Notes: a model not told the origin generated them from the letters alone. Positions 1 through 5,253 are shown, numbered from the stretch's first letter. The stretch: 5,534 nt of DNA from Chloroflexi bacterium RBG_13_46_14 (GCA_001796415.1 MGML01000129.1:253-5786); one strand, 5' to 3'. Numbers and translations: made by a program.

Positions 1-326
1 AAGGTAACAGTGGTTCCCAGATCGGCATCCGGCCCCGCGGCAACAAACATAACAACTTCATCCACGTCCTCATGTACATGTTTGAGAAGGAAAGGCTGGT
101 TCGGCGGAGCCTCCGTCGTTCGCTGGATACTCACGTAATACGGACATCCGTCATAGGCATCAGCGTTCAGATATACTCCCGAACCCGGAACTGACGCCGG
201 TCTTTCTTTACGCTCTCCTCCCCCAATTCCTGCGTTAAAGTTCTCGCTGTGAAAAGCCAGTTTCCCGCGAGGGGGAACAGTAACGGGTCCTGTCCTGATA
301 TATTTACCATACTTCGTTTCAGCCAT
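1..326 (-). CDS. Cupin-domain protein, partial (C-terminus beyond left edge)
   Basis: Minus-strand reading frame open from the ATG at 326 to the window edge (108 codons, no stop). The start is supported by a strong AGGAGG ribosome binding site at 336-341, nine bases upstream. The visible protein has a polar N-terminal part and then a cupin motif 1: H83-V-H85 followed by E90 in a run reading HVHEDVDEVVMFV. The segment after it (AAGPDADLG) matches in layout the GGNPENVNDLG of the neighbouring plus-strand cupin, so the two are probably paralogues. A small beta-barrel protein binding a metal through the two His and the Glu is expected from the cupin family; the substrate is unknown. It is transcribed divergently from the 489-1361 gene, and the two share one intergenic region. 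The cupin assignment is fairly sure, the function unassigned. Confidence 0.75.
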   Translation of the reverse strand, partial: MAETKYGKYIRTGPVTVPPRGKLAFHSENFNAGIGGGERKERPASVPGSGVYLNADAYDGCPYYVSIQRTTEAPPNQPFLLKHVHEDVDEVVMFVAAGPDADLGTTVT

Positions 327-335
327 CTTCTTATA

Positions 336-344
336 CCTCCTTTC
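336..344 (-). promoter_or_regulatory. Strong Shine-Dalgarno of the left cupin gene
   Basis: The minus strand reads AAAGGAGGT here, with AGGAGG nine bases before the ATG at 326. It fixes the start of the partial cupin gene, which would otherwise be easy to miss because the window cuts off its 3' end. A TATACT that could be its -10 lies at 361-366 on the minus strand, but its -35 is poor. Confidence 0.75.
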
Positions 345-420
345 AGAAACAACCAGAATAAGTATATTTGGTCTCTAATCATAAATGAAAGAAGCAAAAA
401 ATACAAAGGAGCGAAGAATT

Positions 421-450
421 TTGACAATCAGGTGATAATCTTCTTATATT
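421..450 (+). promoter_or_regulatory. Sigma-A-type promoter of the two-domain cupin gene
   Basis: A perfect -35 TTGACA (421-426), an 18-base spacer and TATATT (445-450, five of six to consensus) point to the plus strand. Transcription would start near 457 and give a leader of about 32 bases before the ATG at 489. The site lies in the shared divergent region, so one regulator could act on both cupin genes, but I see no clear dyad operator there. Confidence 0.6.
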
Positions 451-488
451 TAGGAAATTTCAACAGAAATGAGAGGATAACAATATAA

Positions 489-1361
489 ATGTCAGAGAGA
501 AAATATGAACAAAATGTGATTCGGGAACCTTTTAAAAAAGTAACTCAAGGCCTTAATGGCGAAACGGTATTTACCTACGATAATCGAGATAATATAGGAT
601 TAACCTGTGAGTATCATTGCATCAACAGAAGCGACTGGTCCATTAATGAAAGTCGCGTCCGCGATGGGTGGGAACTGCTGTGTTTCTTAGGGAGCAATCC
701 CGGGAATATTCTGGATCTAGGAGTGACTGCCAGTATCTGCCTGGGCAGTGAAAATGAAGAACACACAATCACCGGCGCCACGGTAGTCTCAATTCCACCC
801 GGCCTGAAGCATGGTCCGGTTGTTTTGAAAGAATACGCCAAACCTTTCGTATTTCTCAGAATATCGACAACGAAGGAATACGAAGCTAAAAAAGCTGTTA
901 ACAGTCAGGATATGCAACTAAAGACTATGAAGGAAGGCAGCCCTGTTGCAAATAATGGCAAGAAATACTGGATGAATATAATTCAGGGTCCTTTCTACAA
1001 AGAAAGAGAACCGGGATACATGGGCACGTCGATTTCGGCCATCCATAATGAATACAGGAGCGGTACGACTCTGGGTTATCACTGCATATATCCGGGTTAT
1101 TCAGCGCCGATTACCCATTCTCATAATCACCACGAATTACTTTGTTTCGTTGGGGGCAATCCAGAGAATGTAAACGATTTAGGTGCCGAAGTAAGTGTCT
1201 GTCTCGGTGAAGAACAGGAAGAACATGTCTTCGATACTGCTACAATCGTCTCCATACCGCCTAATTTGAAACATTGCCCGGTAACAGTAAGGAATGTTTC
1301 CACACCCCTTGTTTTCCTGGTAATCTGCACGGCGGAAGAGAAAATTGACATATGGCAATAA
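489..1361 (+). CDS. Two-domain (bicupin) protein with degenerate N-terminal metal site
   Basis: A 290-residue protein made of two tandem copies of one cupin unit, roughly residues 15-130 and 158-283. The copies align on ELLCF (62-66 and 216-220), DLG (76-78 and 230-232), a CLG stretch and SIPPxLKH (101-108 and 255-262). The C-terminal copy has a full metal site: H210-S-H212, E216 and H262. The N-terminal copy keeps E62 and H108, but R56 and R58 stand where the two histidines should be; both codons are CGC, one base from CAC. One domain is therefore probably metal-binding and the other structural, regulatory or anion-binding. No signal peptide or membrane segment is seen, so the protein should be cytoplasmic. 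The start follows AGAGG at 472-476 with a rather long 12-base gap. Dioxygenase, isomerase and small-ligand sensor are all possible; I do not recognise a named family. Confidence 0.8.
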   Translation: MSERKYEQNVIREPFKKVTQGLNGETVFTYDNRDNIGLTCEYHCINRSDWSINESRVRDGWELLCFLGSNPGNILDLGVTASICLGSENEEHTITGATVVSIPPGLKHGPVVLKEYAKPFVFLRISTTKEYEAKKAVNSQDMQLKTMKEGSPVANNGKKYWMNIIQGPFYKEREPGYMGTSISAIHNEYRSGTTLGYHCIYPGYSAPITHSHNHHELLCFVGGNPENVNDLGAEVSVCLGEEQEEHVFDTATIVSIPPNLKHCPVTVRNVSTPLVFLVICTAEEKIDIWQ

Positions 1362-1677
1362 AATAATCTCGCATCAACTAATACTCTTCATATCGAAAAT
1401 AAAAGTGTTATCCGGCAACACTGGTATCTAAGAATCGAAACTTAATGAATAAGTACTAAAGAAAGTCAAGCCTTTGACTCACCAGCCATTCCCATCAATC
1501 AAGAGAGATACAAAACGCGGAATATGACCTTCATAAGGTGAGTTTGTCACCGCGAAACCTCGTTAATAAACTCGCCTGAAAGAACCTCGTCATGATACAA
1601 TATGATGAGAAATGCTCTCTATGATACACATTCAGAACCAGAAGTAGGATTCTGGAAATCGATTTGGGGGGATAAAA
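1362..1677. other. Non-coding gap between cupin and toxin-antitoxin genes
   Basis: I see no credible gene in these 316 bases. There are small perfect dyads: AGTGTT/AACACT (1404-1409 and 1417-1422, loop ATCCGGC), AGTCAA/TTGACT (1464-1469 and 1474-1479, four-base loop) and GGTGA/TCACC around 1537-1551. None is followed by a T-run, so none is a convincing terminator for the cupin gene. The words ATGATACA occur twice, at 1592-1599 and 1621-1628, upstream of the DUF433 gene. Confidence 0.5.
1586..1609 (+). promoter_or_regulatory. Putative extended -10 promoter inside a dyad (TA operator)
   Basis: TGATACAAT at 1593-1601 fits an extended -10 (TGn then TACAAT, five of six to consensus), with no good -35. 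It sits in the centre of an inverted repeat, CTCGTCAT (1586-1593) and ATGATGAG (1602-1609), matching in seven of eight positions. A dyad straddling the -10 is what autoregulated toxin-antitoxin operons usually show, but the operator role is inference. The leader to the ATG at 1678 would be about 70 bases. Confidence 0.35.
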
Positions 1678-1908
1678 ATGAAATTTAGCCGAATTACCGT
1701 TCACCCAGACCAAATGGGGGGTGTACCCTGCATACGAAGCTTGCGCATCCCGGTGGCTACTTTAGTGGGGATGGTAGCCGAGGGGATGACTGAGACCGAG
1801 ATACTCCAGGCTTATCCGGACCTCCAACCGGAAGATATCCCTGAAGCCTTGCAGTATGCTGCCGAGGCAGTACGGGAACGGGAACTGCCACTGGTGCCAA
1901 TACCGTGA
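1678..1908 (+). CDS. DUF433-family antitoxin (VapB45-like)
   Basis: The 76-residue protein has the DUF433 signature: [20 protein letters not shown] (residues 5-24) and [14 protein letters not shown] (36-49) followed by [12 protein letters not shown], a compact helical DNA-binding-like fold. The ATG follows a GGGGGG run (1666-1671) with good spacing. In this family the small protein binds and neutralises a PIN-like toxin encoded directly downstream and often represses the shared promoter. Here the next gene is such a toxin and overlaps the stop codon by four bases, which supports the pairing. It ends in a short proline-rich tail (LPLVPIP). Length is normal for the family and nothing looks broken. 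Confidence 0.85.
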   Translation: MKFSRITVHPDQMGGVPCIRSLRIPVATLVGMVAEGMTETEILQAYPDLQPEDIPEALQYAAEAVRERELPLVPIP

Positions 1909-2282
1909 AGTTTCTGGTTGATAACGCCCTGTCACCGTTGATTGCCGCAGAATTGTGCAGAGCCGGACATGATGCTACACACGTGCGAGAATATGGGATG
2001 CAGGCTGATTCTGATGAAAAGATATTCAAAAGAGCTGCCGAGGAGCATCGCATTATCTTATCGGCAGATACCGATTTCGCTACATTACTGGCTTTAAGAA
2101 GCAAAAAAGAACCTTCCGTACTCCTGTTTCGCAGGTCATCAAGGCGGCCGGGTGACCAGGCAGCGCTCCTGCTAACAAATCTGCCAAATCTCGAACACGT
2201 CCTGAAAGAGGGTAGCATTGTCATTCTTGAGGATACCCGGATTCGTGTCCGCTCTTTACCGGTTGGGAAAGATGAGTGCTAA
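1905..2282 (+). CDS. DUF5615 PIN-like toxin (putative ribonuclease)
   Basis: A 125-residue protein with the DUF5615 (Mut7-C-like PIN) layout: the first strand carries [10 protein letters not shown] with D6, a middle acidic cluster ADSDEKI holds D35, D37 and E38, and the third motif ILSADTDF holds D55 and D57. These acidic residues form the metal site of PIN-fold nucleases, so an RNase toxin is expected; activity is not shown by sequence alone. It starts at GTG inside GTGA, which overlaps the antitoxin stop, and no clear Shine-Dalgarno precedes it, so translation is probably coupled to the antitoxin and keeps toxin output low. An arginine-rich stretch (RRSSRRPGD) near residue 76 could contact RNA. 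The gene runs convergently with tRNA-Gln, which begins about 70 bases downstream. Confidence 0.85.
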   Translation: MKFLVDNALSPLIAAELCRAGHDATHVREYGMQADSDEKIFKRAAEEHRIILSADTDFATLLALRSKKEPSVLLFRRSSRRPGDQAALLLTNLPNLEHVLKEGSIVILEDTRIRVRSLPVGKDEC

Positions 2283-2353
2283 CCGGGTAAGTAACAGAAG
2301 GTTGAAAGCAACGAAGGTGACGGTCTGATTTCTGCAATATCTTAGCAAGTAGC

Positions 2354-2427
2354 TGGCTGCCGAGCCAGGATTCGAACCTGGGCTAAAGGATCCAAAGTCC
2401 CTTGTGCTACCACTACACAACTCGGCA
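2354..2427 (-). tRNA. tRNA-Gln (anticodon UUG)
   Basis: The minus strand folds into a complete 74-base cloverleaf: acceptor arms TGCCGAG and CTCGGCA, a D arm closed by GTG/CAC with GGTAG in the loop, an anticodon stem AGGGA/TCCTT around the loop CTTTGGA (anticodon TTG), and a T arm CCAGG/CCTGG with loop TTCGAAT. The U1-A72 pair and G73 discriminator are typical of bacterial tRNA-Gln, and the 3' CCA is encoded (2354-2356). It decodes CAA. Confidence 0.95.
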
Positions 2428-2438
2428 ACCCGACATGA

Positions 2439-2467
2439 ATTATAGCTACTGAAAGTGCGGCTGTCAA
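2439..2467 (-). promoter_or_regulatory. Consensus promoter of tRNA-Gln
   Basis: On the minus strand TTGACA (2462-2467), exactly 17 bases, and TATAAT (2439-2444) form a perfect sigma-70/sigma-A promoter. The expected start near 2432 lies about five bases before the mature tRNA 5' end. This suits a strongly expressed single tRNA unit. Confidence 0.85.
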
Positions 2468-2494
2468 AATAGTATGATTAAAGTTCAGTTTGCA

Positions 2495-2584
2495 TCTGGT
2501 TGGTACTGATGTCATTGCGAAATTCGCCGTCAATCCGCCGCAGGCGGATGGCAATCTCAAGAAATATAGGTTACTCCAACCAGA
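2495..2584. repeat. Dispersed-repeat-like element with nested inverted repeats
   Basis: The outer arms TCTGGTTGG (2495-2503) and CCAACCAGA (2576-2584) are perfect complements. Inside lies GTCATTGCGA (from 2511) to GGCAATCTC (ending 2558), with complementary ATTGC (2514-2518) and GCAAT (2551-2555). At the core is a perfect hairpin ATCCGCC-GCA-GGCGGAT (2533-2549). The GTCATTGCGA...GGCAATCTC frame resembles intergenic repeats I recall from many anaerobe genomes, where they occur in many copies. Only one copy is in this window, so the dispersed nature is from memory and not shown here. Confidence 0.5.
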
Positions 2585-2676
2585 ACCGAATAGTACCATG
2601 GTTAACTTTGAGCCAAAAGGCTCATGAAATGAATCTCTTTATCCCTGTATCGATTTCACTGGCTATGGTTAAATAT

Positions 2677-2705
2677 TTGACAGAAAAATCCCTTTATGTT
2701 AAGAT
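2677..2705 (+). promoter_or_regulatory. Promoter of the HesB-like gene
   Basis: TTGACA (2677-2682), 17 bases, then TAAGAT (2700-2705) preceded by TGT, which gives an extended -10. Transcription should start near 2712, leaving a leader of about 49 bases with a purine-rich Shine-Dalgarno region. Confidence 0.65.
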
Positions 2706-2733
2706 GCCGACTGCATTTACTGTCCATAAAGGG
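2690..2733. repeat. 9-bp dyad across promoter and leader, possible operator
   Basis: CCCTTTATG (2690-2698) and CATAAAGGG (2725-2733) are perfect inverted copies separated by 26 bases. The left arm occupies the -35/-10 spacer and the right arm lies just after the predicted start, so the dyad cannot fold within that transcript and is better read as a DNA-level operator with half-sites centred 35 bp apart. The regulator is unknown. Confidence 0.4.
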
Positions 2734-2760
2734 GGAGAGTAGAAAGGGGAAGGGGAATTT

Positions 2761-3042
2761 ATGGTCACCGTCACTGAAAGCGCCAAGCAGGAACTCAAGA
2801 AAATTCTTCTTAATTATACCGATATGTCTCAAGCCCGTCTGCGACTCGTTAACCGGGAGGATGGGGAGCTTGGATTAGGTATGGATATCGAAATGCCGGG
2901 AGACAGGCGTATAGAATATGACGGCCTTGCCGTCCTGGTTGTTGAGGAAACACTGGCTGAAAACCTTACCGGTGTTACCATTGATGTGGACAAAACCCCA
3001 AACGGTTCAGAACTGGTTATACTGGGAAAACCCAGGGATTAG
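2761..3042 (+). CDS. HesB/IscA-fold protein lacking all cysteines
   Basis: A 93-residue cytoplasmic protein opening with VTVTESAKQELKKILLN, the first strand and helix typical of A-type iron-sulfur carriers, then RLRLV, LGLGMDIE, a YDGLAVLVVEETLAENL segment (53-69) equivalent to the DGVKVFVD...L part of IscA, and GVTIDVDKTPNGSELVI. Length is slightly below the usual 105-120 residues. There is not one cysteine, so the three cluster-binding positions of IscA, SufA and ErpA are absent and it cannot carry an iron-sulfur cluster in the known way. A structural or scaffold role, or an unrelated function of the same fold, is likely. The ATG follows AAGGGGAA about five bases upstream, preceded by a second purine-rich block. 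It has its own promoter and appears monocistronic. Confidence 0.6.
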   Translation: MVTVTESAKQELKKILLNYTDMSQARLRLVNREDGELGLGMDIEMPGDRRIEYDGLAVLVVEETLAENLTGVTIDVDKTPNGSELVILGKPRD

Positions 3043-3080
3043 CATTTAATACGCCAAACTGGAACTGATTTTCCTGAGAA

Positions 3081-3115
3081 GGTACCACGCTGCGCAACGG
3101 TTATTGCGTGGTGCC
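3081..3115. repeat. Inverted repeat overlapping the tRNA-Leu 3' end
   Basis: GGTACCACGC (3081-3090) and GCGTGGTGCC (3106-3115) are complementary in nine of ten positions. The right arm contains the encoded CCA and part of the acceptor stem of tRNA-Leu. A competing inner pair CGCAA/TTGCG (3093-3097 and 3104-3108) forms a hairpin directly after CCA in the precursor. Either could act as a processing or termination signal; the T-run of a classical terminator is missing. Confidence 0.45.
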
Positions 3116-3197
3116 GAAGGTCGGACTCGAACCGACAAGGGAGTCGCCCCCCAACAGTTTTTGAGACTGTCGCGTCTACCTATTCCGCCACTTCGGC
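3109..3197 (-). tRNA. tRNA-Leu (anticodon CAA)
   Basis: An 89-base class II tRNA on the minus strand: acceptor GCCGAAG/CTTCGGC, an anticodon stem ACAGT/ACTGT around loop CTCAAAA (anticodon CAA), a long variable arm with GGGGGGCGACTCCCTT as expected for leucine, and a T arm GTCGG/CCGAC with TTCGAGT. The discriminator is A73 and CCA is encoded (3109-3111). It decodes UUG. Upstream is AT-rich sequence with TATATT at 3223-3228 on the minus strand but no good -35. tRNA-Leu genes are common integration sites, and a recombinase remnant lies next to it. Confidence 0.95.
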
Positions 3198-3245
3198 TTG
3201 AAATTAATTCATGAAGTTATGTAATATACTTTTAAGAACTATGTG

Positions 3246-3377
3246 TTAATTTTGTGTTATTTTTTTAGAAACCCCAGCTGGAAAAACTTCATCCAGTAAT
3301 GCCATCGCTTCCTCTTGCTTACCTGATATTATATGAGAGTAAACATTCAAAGTAAAGCCCGCACCAGTAAGATCTAT
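3246..3377 (-). pseudogene. C-terminal remnant of a tyrosine recombinase/integrase
   Basis: The minus strand encodes about 44 codons ending at TAA (3246-3248). They include AGFTLNVYSHIISGKQEEA and then MALLDEVF, the classic C-terminus of phage and ICE-type tyrosine recombinases: the TLxxYSH block with the nucleophilic tyrosine, then an acidic helix. Everything upstream (the Arg-His-Arg catalytic residues and the DNA-binding domains) is missing: the frame meets TGA at 3378-3380, and I found no recombinase sequence in the other minus frames up to 3535. Homology seems to start around the GAGF residues, so a deletion or rearrangement joined unrelated DNA here. The stump ends about 50 bases from the 5' end of tRNA-Leu on the same strand, suggesting a decayed integrative element at this tRNA. 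Confidence 0.7.
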
Positions 3378-3535
3378 TCATGATGCTTTATGATGGAGTC
3401 CCTCGCTGGACTCAGCCGTTAACCACGAAATATGCCTGCACAACTGTATCACCTTATGCGGTGTTGAATTCGTCAAGCAGCTAGGAGATAAATAAGAAGG
3501 GAGGGATAGTTTAGAAGTTATCCCCCTTTGTCTAT
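3378..3535. other. Non-coding junction between integrase stump and effector gene
   Basis: No gene is seen. There is a perfect hairpin GAGTCC-CTCGCT-GGACTC (3396-3413) just upstream of the integrase remnant, near where its homology stops, and a small CACC/GGTG pair around 3451-3464. The last part holds the terminator-like hairpin at 3501-3526. Confidence 0.4.
3501..3526 (-). terminator. Probable terminator of the effector operon
   Basis: On the minus strand, ten bases after the TAA of the 3536-4585 gene, GGGGGATA and TATCCCTC pair over eight bases (one G-T) around a ten-base loop, followed by the pyrimidine-rich CCTTCTTATTT. The T-tract is imperfect, so termination may be partial. Confidence 0.4.
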
Positions 3536-4585
3536 TTAAGTTTTAGATGGCCTTTGATAACTCCCTCTACCAACTGTTGACAATATTCTTTGGTATAACT
3601 TCTCTGTAAAGGATGGGGTGTTTATATGGACAATATCTTTTCGAATATCAGGATTTAACTCTTCTTCTTTCCATAATATTGTCTGATATTGTTTAAGGTC
3701 AAAGTGAATGCGGTTCTTTGAACTCTCAACATCTTTACACGTCAGAATTACAGTCCTTCCGAGACCATATGCCATACCTGCCTCCCAATATACTCCACCA
3801 CGGACACCGCCGGTTACCAGTGACATAGAATCATTAGATACTTCTGGGATACATGCCAAATCGGCAATTAAAAAACGTGCCTGCCGAATTAAAGTAGTTA
3901 CTTCGTCCATTATAAAATCATTAAATTCTGTCTCATCAACAATTATCGGATTATACCCACTTGCTATAACAGCTGCTTTTATCGCTTCCCGACAGTCATT
4001 TGTTTGTGGGGTGAACCACATAGCAATAAACGCAGAATCAGTAGTTGATGTTGATATTGAGATCTCCTCAACACGAAACCAACCTTTTGCTGTCAATCTA
4101 ACCCTATCTATATCCCTAGCCTGCGCATCGCCAATATATTCAAGTTGCCTAAGTAAACGATTTAACCCGTTAATCTCACCTAGGTTTTTTGCCGCGATAT
4201 CAGACACCAATTCTGGATGATTTTCAACGGCAATAATTTTGTTATAATCATCACCTGCCATATCAGCATATGTTTTTAATAACATGTTTAACTTTTCGTT
4301 AACAGTTTCGGGAAAACCCATATACTGTAAGTCTTGAAACCATTTTTCAAGATTTCCATTTCCACCAACAATTGGATAATAGTTACCACGTTTATTTTGT
4401 TTTCTTATCCAAGCACTAATAAGATTTTTAAATTCTTTAAAACCTTCTTCATATGTAATATATTTACTAAGGATAAAATGTCCACATTGCGGGCATGTAT
4501 ATATAGAAGCACCAACAATATTCTCATAAGGGCAAGATGGACTTTCAAGTGTATAGGAACATACAGGACATATTTCTTCTGCCAT
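3536..4585 (-). CDS. Zinc-ribbon protein with C-terminal deoxyribosyltransferase/TIR-like domain
   Basis: A 349-residue cytoplasmic protein. N-terminal zinc ribbon: C6-x2-C9 and C31-x2-C34, with an extra C18. Residues 45-160 are mostly helical without recognised motifs. A short winged-helix-like segment RLTAKGWFRVEEI (163-175) precedes the C-terminal domain (about 183-335), which opens with SAFIAMWF (184-191) and has a strand ending IIVDETEFND, FLIADL (238-243), GGVYWEAGMAYGLGRTVIL (263-281) and the late HFDLKQYQTILW (294-305). This pattern belongs to the nucleoside 2-deoxyribosyltransferase-like / TIR-like superfamily; E268 sits at the family's catalytic glutamate position. Members cleave N-glycosidic bonds in nucleosides, nucleotides or NAD, and some serve as immune effectors. 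The ATG has a good AAGAGGT site (4592-4598). It lies 62 bases downstream of a membrane-protein gene on the same strand, probably one operon. The substrate and a defence role are inference. Confidence 0.7.
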   Translation of the reverse strand: MAEEICPVCSYTLESPSCPYENIVGASIYTCPQCGHFILSKYITYEEGFKEFKNLISAWIRKQNKRGNYYPIVGGNGNLEKWFQDLQYMGFPETVNEKLNMLLKTYADMAGDDYNKIIAVENHPELVSDIAAKNLGEINGLNRLLRQLEYIGDAQARDIDRVRLTAKGWFRVEEISISTSTTDSAFIAMWFTPQTNDCREAIKAAVIASGYNPIIVDETEFNDFIMDEVTTLIRQARFLIADLACIPEVSNDSMSLVTGGVRGGVYWEAGMAYGLGRTVILTCKDVESSKNRIHFDLKQYQTILWKEEELNPDIRKDIVHINTPSFTEKLYQRILSTVGRGSYQRPSKT

Positions 4586-4647
4586 ATTGATACCTCTTTT
4601 CTATGGTTTAGAATAATCTGATGGAAAAATTACTTATAGATAATAGA

Positions 4648-5253
4648 TTACTCTTCTTTGTTCGTCTTAATACGCCTTAATTTACGAACAACAAAGCTCG
4701 TTACGTGTTTAAGTTTTAGAGTACGGACAATAATGCTAGCAAAAATAGCAATACAAAATGTGACTAATATTACCAATATACCTATAAGTGTCTTTTCGAA
4801 TATATTAGCAATCAATGTTCCTATCGAAACAATGAAAACAAAAAGATACATCAATCGAGGATAAGTATTTTCTTCTGTCTGAAAAATCTCCCCAAACTCT
4901 TTTGGTGTAAATAATGAATTTGGTTTTCTTTCAGAATTGGAAAATGTACCAAATACCGACGATAAAATTAATATTGAGATGACTAGTCCTCCCATTAGTA
5001 AAGATGTAATGAAAAACCCTATTTCCCATTTATCTATATCAGAAGTAATTACTACGCCTATAAAGGAAATCGATGCAAATAATATAGCAATATAGCACCA
5101 AAATATTCCCGTACTGATATGTGTTGGTATTGCTTTCTTTGATTCACCGAAGCGAAACCATAAATCAGTCAGGAAAATAAGTACTGCTATTATCAAAGCA
5201 CATGAAGGAAGGAATATATCAGGTTCACGTAAATAGTTAAAACACGAATCCAT
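4648..5253 (-). CDS. Five-helix integral membrane protein of unknown function
   Basis: A 201-residue protein with five hydrophobic segments at about 15-33, 48-69, 78-101, 134-153 and 155-176. Charge distribution favours an outside N-terminus and an inside C-terminus: the first loop (RFGESKK) and the tail (KLRRIKTNKEE and the preceding RTLKLK) are basic, while the second loop (SDIDKWE) is acidic. A cytoplasmic stretch of about 30 polar residues (102-133) lies between helices three and four. I do not recognise a family. The start is the ATG at 5253 with AAAAGAG a few bases upstream. It is the first gene of a probable operon with the zinc-ribbon/TIR-like protein. Pairing a membrane protein with such an enzyme recalls defence systems whose effector acts at the membrane, but no motif proves this. 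It is AT-rich, like its partner. Confidence 0.65.
   Translation of the reverse strand: MDSCFNYLREPDIFLPSCALIIAVLIFLTDLWFRFGESKKAIPTHISTGIFWCYIAILFASISFIGVVITSDIDKWEIGFFITSLLMGGLVISILILSSVFGTFSNSERKPNSLFTPKEFGEIFQTEENTYPRLMYLFVFIVSIGTLIANIFEKTLIGILVILVTFCIAIFASIIVRTLKLKHVTSFVVRKLRRIKTNKEE

Larger units (their letters stand above)
2468..2760. other. Non-coding region with nested inverted repeats
   Basis: Between the tRNA-Gln promoter and the HesB-like gene I see no credible coding sequence; the open frame from 2500 has no family signal and no ribosome binding site. The region holds the inverted-repeat element at 2495-2584, a further pair TGGTACT (2501-2507) and AGTACCA (2592-2598), a small hairpin TGAGCC-AAAA-GGCTCA (2609-2624) without a T-run, and the promoter at 2677-2705. 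Confidence 0.5.

Noticed and set aside
471..485. GGATAACAAT word resembling part of a lac operator
   Set aside because: There is no symmetrical partner half and no LacI-family gene in the window; a chance match in an AT-rich leader.
249..488. Plus-strand open frame of 79 codons before the bicupin gene
   Set aside because: It runs antisense to the partial cupin gene and then through the divergent promoter; it has no ribosome binding site and no family-like sequence.
2500..2742. Plus-strand open frame of 80 codons between tRNA-Gln and the HesB-like gene
   Set aside because: It covers the repeat element and the promoter, shows no recognisable protein pattern and lacks a Shine-Dalgarno sequence.
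3410..3475. Possible integron attC site (GTTAAC and CACAAC words with an internal hairpin)
   Set aside because: The R and R' box consensus is not met at either end, and there is no cassette structure.
3708..4621. Plus-strand open frames antisense to the zinc-ribbon/TIR-like gene
   Set aside because: They mirror the minus-strand gene, which has clear domain motifs and a good ribosome binding site.
4648..5253. SLATT-type effector membrane domain
   Set aside because: SLATT proteins have two helices and a cytosolic helix pattern; five hydrophobic segments here do not fit.
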